Under the pieces are notes generated by a model. That model saw only the letters and a list, made by a program, of their open reading frames with translations. It did not search any database and was not told where the DNA came from. The translations under genes were made by a program, and so were the position numbers. 64,000 nucleotides of DNA from Chimonanthus salicifolius (lineage: Eukaryota > Streptophyta > Magnoliopsida > Laurales > Calycanthaceae), in NCBI GenBank assembly GCA_013350335.1, contig CM023540.1, positions 31,351,175 through 31,415,174 on the forward strand, in the 5' to 3' direction. Positions 10,961 through 23,105 of this stretch are shown one piece after another. Within the stretch, counting starts at the first letter, position 1. Each line of letters begins with the position of its first letter.

Positions 10961-11611
10961 CCACATACACCCGTTTTTCGCAAACCTCGTCTTCCGAAAG
11001 CCTAGCCGTCGAGCTCTTTCGCTGCCGATCGTAATCTCTCCTCTTCCGACGTAAGAGAAGTCTCTTTTCCTTCTTTAGTTTCGAACACTAGAAATTCTGG
11101 AATCTATCGTTCTCGATTTTTTCTACTTTTTCTTCCTCAGTTCGAAACCCTAGTTTTCTCTCGATTTCCTCTATTTCGACCTGTTTCCTCTTTCCTTTTT
11201 TTTCTTTTTTTTTTCCATTTTTCTGTTATATCTTGAAATCCTAGCCATCTCTGGATTTCTTGCAATGTCGATTCTTCTGCTTTTTTTTTTCTCGCTGTTC
11301 AAAACCCTAGCCCTAGACTCCGGTTGGATGCATGGAGTAGTACTCTTTTGGAAAGAAAAATAAACATTTCAATGAAAATGGTCAGAACCATCTATATTGT
11401 TATATTGTCAAGTAAAGAAGGTCGTTTTCCAAGAAAGTTCTCCCCTTTCCAAGCATCCCGATTGAGTCAGTGTGTTCTCATGATTTCCTGTCCAGTATGA
11501 ACATCTATATTGGGCTTGGCCAGCATATAATGTTTATGTATAATCATTATCAAATTCTAAAATTAAGCTTCATAAATTCAGATATTGATTTAACCCAGGG
11601 TTTCGAGAACC

Positions 11612-14600
11612 ATGAGTAGGCGCAACAGCAGGACCCTTTATGTTGGCAATCTTCCTGGTGATGTTCGTGAGTCTGAAGTTGAAGATTTGTTCTATAAGGT
11701 ATGGTTAAAATTTCCGTTTTATATTGCATTTTTTTTTCAAACTGTAAAGATAGCTTGAAGCCATAGTTGGTAGTTACTCATTTTTGTAACCAGAAAGTTT
11801 TTGAGTTTTCTTGTTACCAATTCAAGAGAGAGAGCTTGAAACTTGTGAAAATATGTGGATATGGTGTATTTGTGTTATTTGAGAAGGTTCAATTTAGAAT
11901 ACCTTAATAAAGTGTAATTTAGAGTGTTACTGCCTTAAAAAGGTGTGTGTACATAGTAAGTTGGATTAGAACACTTTTATAAGTAGGAAATTATGTTTTG
12001 AAGGTGTTGTGGAGTAAATGAGGTGTGGATTTACATGTTTTTAGTTTGAATTATTGGATTTTTTTTTTGTCTCTCTCTCCAAGTCCCCAATGACTACAAC
12101 CATCAAAACAGACAAAACCAAGATTAAGCATAGGAAAGTGGAAAGAAAATTTCCCACAAAATAAGGGAGCTATGTTATGGGTAACAAAATTATATCTACT
12201 TCGTGCTTTACCATTTTTTTCTTTTACCATATGCATTGTAGAATATGAAGCTGAATATATTGACAAGGGCAAAACTAATTGTCGAACCTTGTCTCATGGA
12301 TGAAGGTTAACTTCTATGGCCACGTCTTGTTGCGTCAAATCCTATTTTCTTGTTTTTTTTCTTTGGCTCCCCTTTAGGGATGGGTCATTTGACAACCTAA
12401 ATAGCTTACTTGAAAATCTGTGAAGCTTTTAATGGCCCTGCTAAATTGACCCAAAAAAGTGATTGAAGTAATTTATAATATATCAATTATGAAACCATTG
12501 TTTCTTTGAATAAGATGATACATGAGGACCCTAATGAGCCAATTTTTGCTTATTAATATACTTTTATTTATGCTTTGATACAGAGATAATAGAATTGAAT
12601 TTGTTGCATCAAATGTTCTGGGTTAGAGAGAGCCTTTTTGAGATTTTGATGTTGCTATATTGAAAATTGTAATTCTGTCTTTCTTATCTCTTTGACATAG
12701 TGAAAAAGTCTTTCTGCATTTGACTGCAGGCATCATGCCCACTGACCTAGTTGGCTAGAGATTTCATCTCTCTCTCTCTCTCTCTCTCTCACATGCAGTA
12801 TATCTTTGTCTATCTATTTGTCTATCCATCTACCTATGTATCTCTATATCCCCTTTTCTTTGCCCCCATTGTCTTTTAAAACACATTCTTTAGCGATTGT
12901 TTATCCCCACAATCCTTTTATAAGAACTAGAATGGGGTTCTTCTGTTATATAGATGTTCAGCTTGGGCTGGGCACAACTTGCACCGATCCAATCTGACCT
13001 AGTAAAATTAAACTAGGGTCACTAGGCTTGAGCATGAATTTAATTTGGGCTAAAAGTAGGGCATGATTTAAAATTAGATCCATCTTGGACCTAGCATTTT
13101 AAGTTCTCAACACAGCTTGAAAAGCTTGAATTTTGATTTAAGCGTGATTTAAATTTGAGTGCCCATCATATACAATAAATACTTCTATGTTAGAAATTCA
13201 TCTTAAACTATTTACTATAATATCTTAATACTTCTATGTTAGCTCATTCCGTTCAATTTTCACTCATTTTTTAAACCAAACAGGTTCTTAAAGGAAGGGT
13301 CACAAAATCCAAGTTAGACGAGTGGGGTAACATTAAAAGATGAAATTGGAAATTGGAAAGGAGAGCTTGAGAGTAACCCTAATAGATGGCAAAGTGTGGG
13401 TAAGATCTTTAAAGTGGATTGGGCATCTATTTAGGAGATTGAAAGTATCTCTCATGAAAAATTGAAAGGTGACAAATAGAAGGAATAAGGAGGTTAGGGA
13501 GGCCACTAAGAACTTGGATTGAAGGGATGAGGAAAGATATGATAGATTGTTTGGCAATATAGATTTGATTTGTTGATGGGGTGAAATGAACAATTAGAAT
13601 GAGAGATTGAAAGTATCTCTCATGAAAAATTGAAAGGTGACAAATAGAAGGAATAAGGAGGTTAGGGCGCTAAAAATTGGATTGAAGGGATGAGGAAAGA
13701 TATGATAGATCGCTGTGGCATATAGATTGGATTGTTGATGGGTGAAATGAACAATTAGAATGAAAAAGTTGTCCTTAATAGATGGAAAAGTAGAAATTGT
13801 GATGCTGATGGAAGCCGTTTCACTACAAATTGCCATTAGACTTCTAGAAATTGTTTTGATGTTGGAAAAGGGGGCGTGCATGAGCACATCCCCACCCTTC
13901 CAAAAGAAGCCCAGTTACAATCCCCCTCTTTATACTAATAGGGTTGAATATTTTTTTGTTTCTCAAATGGAATGAACCTATCCTATTTATGGTGTACATG
14001 ATCTGGTCATGAAGTGAACAACTTTGAGTATTTGTGAATGCATGCAGGTAATCTTTGAAGTACGGTAACTGTAGTCATGATCACACATTTCTTGCATTCT
14101 AGAGTAGTTAATTTTGAGGGGATATTCAAAAGATGTGGGGGACTTCTTGTTTCCTTGTATGAGGATGCTTCTTTGTATACCTTTATGGGCAGCATACTCT
14201 CGTGGTCTATGTGTTGGCAAAGCAAGTCATGTTAAGCACTTTTTATTGGGGTATCTCCAGTTTTTTATTTTTATTGTGATGGATTGAGCTCCACTTTATC
14301 TTTTTTTTTTTTTTTGGATAACATGGGAAATCCACAATATCGTTCTTGGTAGTCTTTTTATGATTTGAGCTAAGTTTAGCCTTATTACTATTTTATCTTG
14401 TGGCCTAGTGTGGGTACATGTACTTTCTTTACGGCAATGCAAAAACAATGAAATGAATATTAAGGTATTGCACCAAGTAGAGCACTCCATACTTTTCAGA
14501 TGTAATTGATTATTTCTTATTAAATATTTAGTTTAATAAAATTTTGCTTTTGGCGAAAAGATTTTGAACATGCTTCCATGAGCTTGTTTACCCATGAATC

Positions 14601-17600
14601 TGCGATGTATGAACCTCGTGGGTACTGCTATATCTCACTCATTTGTAATCATTGGGTGAGTTGGAGTGGTCTACACATGTACAAAGGGGTTTCCTTAAAT
14701 GTTAGTTTTATTCGATGTATTTTGTTAGGGATTTTAAGGGTTTTAATAACAATTGTGATGAGGTATGAAAAAAAGTGTCATTTTAGTTCAACTGCATGTG
14801 TAACTTTTTTTAATTATATTGTTGAAATTCACTATGGGTATCACAGGATGGGTGTCATAGCGACGCAACAAATTATAAGGTTACGTGCTTGTTAAGGGTT
14901 TTAGTGATTTTAAGGTTCCACACAAATTTATACTCTCTTTAGCATGGAATGCTATATTTGTTCGCACATGTGAATGCATGCATAAGCCTGCATTTTTGTG
15001 GTTTGCATAATAATTTTAATACATTAATGTATTTTTATTTTTGGACTTGATAATTGAATGCTTATAGTTGATTATTTCTTGTGCCAGTATGGTCCCATCG
15101 TTGACATTGATTTGAAGATCCCTCCGAGGCCTCCAGGCTATGCTTTTGTTGAGGTAGTATAACAACTCATGGGTGGAATGTAAATTGCTATGATTGCCTA
15201 TTTGTCATTAACTTGTTGTTCTTCAGTTTGAAGATTCTCGTGATGCTGAAGATGCTATTCACGGTCGTGATGGCTATTCTTTTGCTGGCCATAGGTTAAG
15301 GGTTAGTGGTCATTTCATTGTTGCATTAAATGGCATGGATCATTTTTAGGCATTCCGATTTGTTCATATTTTATAACCTCCCTCTCTCTCTCATGTATTT
15401 AGGTGGAGTTTGCACATGGTGGACGTGGTCAATCGTCTTCTTATGATCGACACAGTAGTTATAGTGGTAGTGGTGGTGGTGGTGGTGGTCGAGGTGGAGT
15501 ATCTAGGCGCTCTGATTATCGTGGTATGTATTTTAATTGCTAGCTACATCTTCTTTAGTAAGATATATCCTAACCTAGGGGTCTTTATCATTACTTGTCA
15601 TGGATTGTGTTATGCAGTGGTAGTCACTGGATTGCCTCATTCTGCTTCTTGGCAAGATCTGAAGGTATGGATTACTTTGTGCTTGGTTTTATGTGTTTCA
15701 AATTTTAATTCCTCTTGTATCTTTCAATTTTTTTTTTGTAATTCCTTTTGTACTTCTTTTAGGATCACATGCGTCGAGCTGGTGATGTTTGTTTCTCTGA
15801 GGTGTTTCGTGACAAAGGTGGTAAGTTTAATTGGAATTTTTATTTGGATGTTACTTTTGATTTTTATCTTACGATTAACGTGGTTAATAAAGGGAAAAGA
15901 TCTCTCAAAGTTGTTTTAGTTGATGAAGTGGGAGAACAAGTTTGACAAAGATTACATTATTGTACAACGAAATGTTACTTAGTTTTGTGTTTTTGTTTAT
16001 TTTTTCGTGTTTCTATTTGATGAAGTTGAGTAAATTCCTCATGATATGCATATGTCCAAAATCACTTGATCTTATTGTTTTCTTTTTCTTTTTGTGTTCT
16101 CTTAGTGGGTTTATGTGCCTTGCAAAGTTCAAGTTTTATTCTTTTCCTTTAATAATTTTTAAATCAATAAGGAGAATGTTGTCTTTCTAAAAATTATATA
16201 ATTTTGTATTAATATAATGCTATTTTACAACTTCTCAACTTCTTTACTTGGTGAAAGTTGCCCAAGTCTTCTAGTTGACTCAACATGTGAGAATGAATTT
16301 TTGAACATTGCTTTTAACTTCAAAAGTTATACACTCATTTCCTTCCTCTCTTTCAAAAGGAAAATGGTCAATATTCATCTCTTGGGGTGATTTATTAGTT
16401 CAAAGTTTCTTTTGTTAAATTTGTATGTGTTCAAATTTCTTGTGAATATGGAGAAAAATATGGTATTAATTTGAAAATGAGGAGCAAAAGAAATGAAAAA
16501 AGCAACAACTTGATGATTTGTGTATGGCTTGTATACTTTTTGAGGTTGGTTGGTTGGTTGGGGAATGCACAAAAAAACAACACATGCTTAGGAAATTGAG
16601 CAATAACTTGTGGAGGGATAAGATGGTTGAATAGGCTTTTTAGTTCATTATTATACTTCACATTATAGTTGGATTATATACTGGTTTTATACTTTTGGGA
16701 TGGAGCATTGAAATTTGAGTTCCAATAAACTTATTATTTAATAATCACTTAATATTGAAAAAGAAGTTGGAGAATTGCTCGTTTTGTTACCTTTTTGGAT
16801 AAATTTTATGTTATTTCATTTATTAAATATTTTTTTATGGAGAACACGTATTAATCTTATGATTCTACAGTTTTCAGTACACTGTTTTGCGGTTGAATGT
16901 ATACAACGATTTTACGATACGATTCGATTTTCACAACATTGCTTTTTTGTTTTTTTTTGTTCTTTTCTTTTTATTCCTTTTTGTTTTTTGTTTTTAAAAA
17001 CTAGATTTACGATCTCATACTATTGGAGGTGCATGTTCTAATTTTTGTGTTTCTTTTGTATTTGTTGTATTAAGTGTTTCTCTTCTTCACTGGGCATGTG
17101 ATAACCTTTGTTGGCTGTTTGCATGGTATTTTTATACTGATTTTTGGGTTGAAGACCACCCTAAAATTGATGTACTTTTGGGCCATCTCAGAATTGGTTC
17201 TAACTACAACACATATATACTTGTAGAGAAACAGAATGTACTGCTCTTTTATTCCTAAAAGCTATGGTTTGATTTTCTAAATAGTTGCCATTAATTGACT
17301 TCTATAGGCACCACCGGCATTGTGGATTACACAAACTATGATGACATGAAATATGCGGTAAGTTGGTTGAATGCTGTAAATGTATTTAGATGTTTCAAAA
17401 CTTTGTAATCTTTCATTTAGTTGTGATTTTTTTCTGTTCTTTTTGGTGGATGAATAATTATAGAACAATTTTGACCATCTTCTCTGGTTCTGCAGATCAG
17501 GAAACTTGATGACTCAGAGTTTAGGAATGCATTTTCTCGGGCCTATATAAGGGTAGTTACATATTTGATCAATTTTTTATTTGGGTCGATATATTTGTAA

Positions 17601-19443
17601 TTTGTCCAACTCTAGCATACTTGTTTTCTTTTGCAGGTGAAGGAGTATGATTCAAAGAGGAGCTTGTCTAGAAGCTCTAGCCGTAGTCGATCGTACTCAA
17701 GAAGTAGAAGCCCTATCCGCAGTCGCAGCAAAAGCAAGAGTGTGAGGTTTGTAGCTATTGCTTGGATGTGTCAATCTATACATCTGTTGATATTTTTGTT
17801 CTATACATCTGTTGATATTTTTGTTCTGTAACTGGAAATTACTTATTTACAGCAAGTCTCCTAAGGCGAAACCATCTCGTCGTTCTATGTCAAGATCTCG
17901 ATCTAGATCCGTCTCTTCACGCTCTCGTTCAGGGTCGAAAGCACGTTCTGTGTCCCGGTATGCTGCTGTTTATCTCACTGTTTTTCTTCAATTATTTGTT
18001 TATTATTTTGTCGGAATCTATCCTTGTCAATTGTCATGGTAGCTTTAGTAGGAAGACCAAGTTCTGCATTGCGTGTGATTTTAGAATTTTCATGAAATGT
18101 AGAAGTGCTGTTTGAATAGGCTTGGCATGTGCATGCAATGGTTATGTATTTTAGACCCCCTGTTCTGTTTGCTTTCTCCAATTGGAATTTGTTTGCTCAA
18201 CAGTTAAAATGGATTTGGGGTAACTAGAATGAGAATACCAGGTTGTCGAATTATCCTCCCATGTTCATGGAAGTTATATTGTTTGTTTTTTAGATAATTG
18301 GATTATGCGGCCATTTGGGGATTGCATGTTAGGAACTTGATGGCATTTGGTGCGAATGCCCGGAACTCTGTGTGGTTGTGGAGGTATGCTGTTTCGTAAA
18401 CGAACAGCTTTCAAAACCAGAATAATGTGCTTATCTTTGTATGTTATGCATAGCGTATGCACAGCGGATGTTCGTTGCCTGCTTAATTGGACAAAAGAAG
18501 TGTTGCGATTTGAAAGCTGAGTTGTCGTGATCTATTGTGGTCTGGGACTCTTTAATCAGCACTAAAAAAAGTTCATTTTTTCATTACAATGCTAGGAGTT
18601 ATGCTCACTATTCCGGATATGGTCACTGATGGTATATCAAAAGTTTTTCCACACCAAGTGTCTACTTATTCTGCGATTGCAATGTCTACTTCACTAGTTG
18701 TTGGCGGCATATACTATTTTGTGTGCCTGCCATTATTCCATGATCCTCCGATTGAAGTTTCTCCTTTTCGTGTAATGGAGATATGTTACACATGGAATCT
18801 GATGCCTTATCTGTTGTGTATTTGCTAAACCTCTTGGCTTCTTTTTCCCCTCTTTGAATGTGGTTACTCTGACGTGGAAGTGGCGTCGAGGCTTTTGGAT
18901 CAAGGTGTTAAGGCAACGTTGTGGATATTGAATTCGGTTGTTTCTGGAACTTTTGCAGATCTCGATCAAGATCCAGATCCCCATCACGCACTGTAAGTAA
19001 AGTCTTGAGTGAGAAGAGAAACAGGATTTGATCAGTGTGAATCTGAAGTGTTGAGGCCCTAATTTAGTTAAATCAGATGTTGGTTTCAAATTTCTTTCAT
19101 TTTTGTATCTCGACAATGGGATCCAACACTTACAATAAAAAGGGAAAAATTCACCAAAATGTCCTAATATCCTGAAGATGTTCCTTCATTTGATCTATCC
19201 TGAAGCCATTGTTTTGCAGCCTCCCCGCAAAAAATTAGCAAAGCGGAGCCCAGACAGCCGCAGCAGGAGCCGCAGTGTGTCTCATTCACGTTCACCCTAT
19301 GTAATTATTTTTCCTTATATTTTTTGGTGTAGAGCTTTCATTTTGTTTGTAAAATCCCCCTTTATTGGTCTTGATATTGTTAATGTTTGACTGGGCAGGT
19401 GAAATCTGATCGCAGCCGTTCCGTGGATTCTAGAGGCCGTTAG
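11612..19443 (+). CDS. SR34: Serine/arginine-rich splicing factor SR34-like (SF2/ASF family)
   Basis: Nuclear pre-mRNA splicing factor with two RRMs and an RS tail. Coding exons: 11612-11698, 15088-15153, 15227-15301, 15403-15523, 15618-15664, 15763-15820, 17308-17357, 17496-17552, 17637-17746, 17853-17957, 18959-18992, 19220-19300 and 19399-19443; all phases agree and give 311 residues. RRM1 has RNP2 LYVGNL (9-14) and RNP1-like GYAFVEF (46-52). A Gly-rich linker (98-108) leads to the pseudo-RRM with the SF2-type signature SWQDLKDH (127-134). An RS/SR-dipeptide domain fills about 195-311. Arabidopsis SR34 is close in length and exon layout. Introns are short except intron 1 (3.39 kb, with LINE debris), intron 6 (1.49 kb) and intron 10 (1.0 kb, inside the RS domain). 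Such long late introns are often alternatively spliced in plant SR genes. SR30 or another SR34 paralogue is possible, but the subfamily is secure. Confidence 0.93.
13330..13775 (+). mobile_element. RTE-type LINE 3' fragment with internal tandem duplication (SR intron 1)
   Basis: Broken frames read WIGHLFRRL and [15 protein letters not shown], which resemble the C-terminal GHxxRR and GRPKxTW motifs of plant RTE-type LINE polyproteins. About 165 bases (13434-13600, starting near GAGATTGAAAGTATCTCTCA) are repeated directly downstream (about 13602-13763). Stops and frameshifts show it is dead. It lies in sense orientation in SR34 intron 1. Confidence 0.6.
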
Positions 19444-22400
19444 CAATGGTGCTGTGCTAGTCTTTGCATCTAAAGTTTGTTCTAATGGTCCGCACTGCAT
19501 GTGAACAATGTGAAGGATTTGCTGAACTTATAATGGATTTGGCTGGTTTTAATTGAGGAGTCTTTAGAATTGTATTAGTAGCCATAGAGTTTTAACTGAT
19601 TGACGTCTTTATGCTTGATGCCCTGACGGGTGAGTCCATTGCTCTGGCAGAAGAGAGGTCTATAAGTTACTCCTATGTGTCTGTTCAAGACATCTAGAGT
19701 AGATCATGGGTTCTTTGCTTCTATTGTGTTCTCCACAGACAGGGAAAATTAGTTGCTTATAATTATGGACCTTGTTTGTCATGGCAAATCACTTAACCGT
19801 GGTTTTGAAATTGTTGTGTGTTTCTGTAAAATTCTCAAGTGGCATCAGGGCTGATGTATGTCCGTCTCTTGTGATTCAGCAACAGCTAATATGAGAAACT
19901 GAGATGTCTCTTTTGTTTCTCTTGATTAATTAATGGTATTAAAAGATTTAAAAAATGTTTGAAGGTGACCCATCAAGATTGAATCAACCCTCAAGTCGAT
20001 CTCAGTTTTCTGAAAAAGCTGAAGCCAGGAATGTAATATGGCTATAGATGTGGGCCTTGTTTGTTATGGCAATGTACCTAGCGGGGGTCTAAAAGCTTTA
20101 GTGAGAACACACTTGTGAGTGTTACCTGTAAATGGCTCTTGATTCTCAGATGGTAGAAAGGGGACCATTGGTTAAAGGAGGCATGTGAAGTTTTTCTTTC
20201 ATTTGATAAACTTATTCTTTCATTTTTTATGTTGAAAAGTAATGACAATATTTAGGAGTGTGGAGGTTTAGGATCTAATAATTGGGATGATCAATGGGGT
20301 CTTTCTACCCATTTGAAGAGTGATTTCCTTGTTTGTTTTGGAAAATCTTGCGTGAGCCGACTTTAAATTGGTGTGATGGTTCTTTAAAGTTCAAAGTTGC
20401 ACCAGGCAGATTATATCTCACCTGAAGCTTGGCAACAACTAATATGGAAGTTTGAGAGGCCTCTTGCTATGTTTGGTTTCAAGAACAGTTAAGAATGGAA
20501 TAGAATGTGGTTGGAATAGAATGTGGTACGAAATTCAATCAATTTCATATTATTCTCACTTAGCGATCAAAGGTATCATCAGGATCAACGCATAGGAACT
20601 GCCATTCTGGATCAGAACTTGTCTCACTGATGTTCTGAACCATAGGTATAACTGTGAAAGTATTTTTACAATGGTTTAATCATGATCAATCATCCCATCC
20701 AATTTCTGCTTCAGAAAAAAGTCAATTCAACATTTAGTCGTGGAGTATGCTCCACGCTTGGATGTGGCTCATCAGACTATATTTGGGTTTTCAACCTGGA
20801 TGTTTGCTAGACTTGTCTGGTTATAATCAGGCATGATATTGTGATACTTTATAACTCTTATGATAATCTATCTATCACAAAATAAGACTTCTCAACTCGA
20901 ACATCTAATATACTCACACCTCCACCTTTCTTACCAGTGAAAACAAAGACACATTACAATAGATTGTATTCATATTCATTTAATAAAAGTATAAATTTGA
21001 ATTTATACCAATTTTATTAAAATTTGAATCATGCACAACTCCAACTACTTAGAAATAATTAATAGGGTAAACATTTATAACTATATAAAATATAACAAAA
21101 ATATACTTATCTCAAGTGTATCAATATAGGGTACAGAAGAGGTCACATCACTTTCTTTTTGATAATTTGAATTCTCCACGGCGAGCCATACGATAAAACT
21201 CGAAAAATCTGCCTCTACAATACAATAAAATTGATGACGATGACTTAAGTTTTGGATTTAATAGAAAGTAATGTATGTAGTTCATCAACCTCAACAAATC
21301 AAAGTGAGAATTGTAGATATATTTAATTAAAAAATTAGTTTAATTATTTAGTATAAAATAAATAATATATATAGTTGAGATAGAATATTACTTTAATTTT
21401 TAATTGAAGTTTGATAACTATAATATATAGTAATAAGATTCTAATTTTTACAATAACAACAATTATATATATTCAATTAAATTAAGTTTTTTTCCAAAAT
21501 GCAAAAACTTATCGGACTTTTGGCATGTTTAATCATTATTATTGAAAATAAGTATGATGAGCTACAAATTTACCTATTTTGAAGTTAAAATTCATTTTTT
21601 AAGTATTGAATCTTAATGGTCAAAATTATTAAACGTTCTTCAGAATCACTAAAACAAAATGTAACCAATAAGATCAATTTCATGGAAATTGTGTTTTGAA
21701 TTCAAAGTTGATCTATTTATAACTTATCATGTCTACTCTCAATCTTAATATGATGAACTACAAATGAACCAATTTTGAACTTAAAATTTGATTTTTAATT
21801 TCTTAATTTTAGTAATCGAAGTCATTAAACATTCATAAGAATCACTAAAAAAAGATGCCTTGTAACTTTGACCAATAAAATCAAATTACTAAAAGTTGTG
21901 TTTTGAATTCAAATTTGATCTATTTATAAATACAATTTTTAACAGTCAAAGAGGTAGACTCGAGCTTCAAACCTATAAAACCCAACAAACTTCAAACAGG
22001 CTCAAACTTCTATATAAATAAATGGACTCCAAAAATGCCATTAGAGCATAGCCCAGCTCAAACCTAGACCATTAACACTCCTACGTGCAAACTCTAACCA
22101 TATATTAATCAGAATCGACAATCAGAACCAAAGGCTTAACTAAATACCAACAGTTATTTGAAAAATCCATCATTCCAAAATCAAATAATTTAGGCTTTTG
22201 CTAATCAACCGTAGCATATCCATACGATCGCCCTAATACTTGCAATTTTTAACTTACCAACATAGACCATTTTCAGCTTCTTAGACTGAGATAATCATTA
22301 ATAGTGAAAGTTAGGTGTATACACATGGGAAACAAGGTTTCAAATATCGAACTCGATCATTATCTTAATAAACTAAGTTGTATTGGTTGAGTTGGACAAA

Positions 22401-23105
22401 ATCAGCTAAAAAGTGACTGAAAGTCGATGAAAATGGCTAAATCATGAACTGATGTTATATGCATAAAGATGACACGAGATAGAAATGAAATCAAAGAAGC
22501 ATGCTGACCAATTTTCATATTCCAGGGGTGTTTGTCATTTTTTATTCTCTAATTCCTATTGATATAGGGATGTTACAAGCCAGCTCAGTGGCATCAAATC
22601 ACTGCAATGCATAGAGAGAGTATTATCATCATAAAAAGCCATTTATCTCATTTAACTAAGGCCGACTTTTAAAGTTCTACTTTCCACTCATCCACAAACA
22701 TTACAGGAAGAGGGATGACAATCATCAATACAAGAATAGTCCAAAACAGTATGCTAACCAAAAATACCTACAAAATCTCTCCTCTAGTTCAAGCAATCTA
22801 TGGTACACACGAGTCAGTTAGCCATTCACAATTGAATGTGCGGTCAGGCTCTATGCGAGTAAAATTAGTCTGCTGATCTTAACAAGCCAATTAGTCACAT
22901 TGAATGAAGCTCTTCTTTGCATGACCGATGTTCCCCCCCTCACAAGGATCCACATGGTGACTTCTTTAGTCCTAATCCGCACAACCATCAGCAACACACA
23001 GGCAACTCACTGTCATCTACATGCCATTTTCATGTCCGCATGGCATTATCCACCATCTGGTCTACCAATCAGCTGCCATCATGCATTCCCAACTCATCTC
23101 ATGAT
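19444..23105. other. Convergent 3' spacer between the SR34-like and ESD4-like genes
   Basis: The SR34-like gene (+) and the ESD4-like gene (-) converge here, so both 3'UTRs lie at the edges. The middle (20.9-22.1 kb) is AT-rich. It holds two tandem copies of a hairpin-derived repeat and words like GAGCATAGCCCAGCTCAAACC near 22045, shared with 53.15 kb. No gene was recognised. Confidence 0.55.
21545..21930. repeat. Two tandem copies of a hairpin-MITE-like repeat
   Basis: The phrase ATGATGARCTACAAATNNACC, followed by a TTGAACTTAAAATT-like run, a TGGTCAAA-type word, ATTAAACRTTC, GAATCACTAAAA and GTGTTTTGAATTCAAA, occurs at about 21553-21735 and again at 21750-21930. The same words build the clear hairpin at 52.84-53.03 kb, and a diverged relative lies near 41.56-41.69 kb. 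Confidence 0.55.

Noticed and set aside
15410..15919. Open frame of 169 codons with a Val-rich start on the plus strand
   Set aside because: Shifted-frame reading across SR34 exons 5-7 and their introns. The true frame encodes the Gly-rich linker and the SWQDLKDH motif.
17631..17831. Separate small RS-rich proteins at 17.6-19.4 kb
   Set aside because: These are single RS-coding exons of the SR34-like gene read into the following introns.
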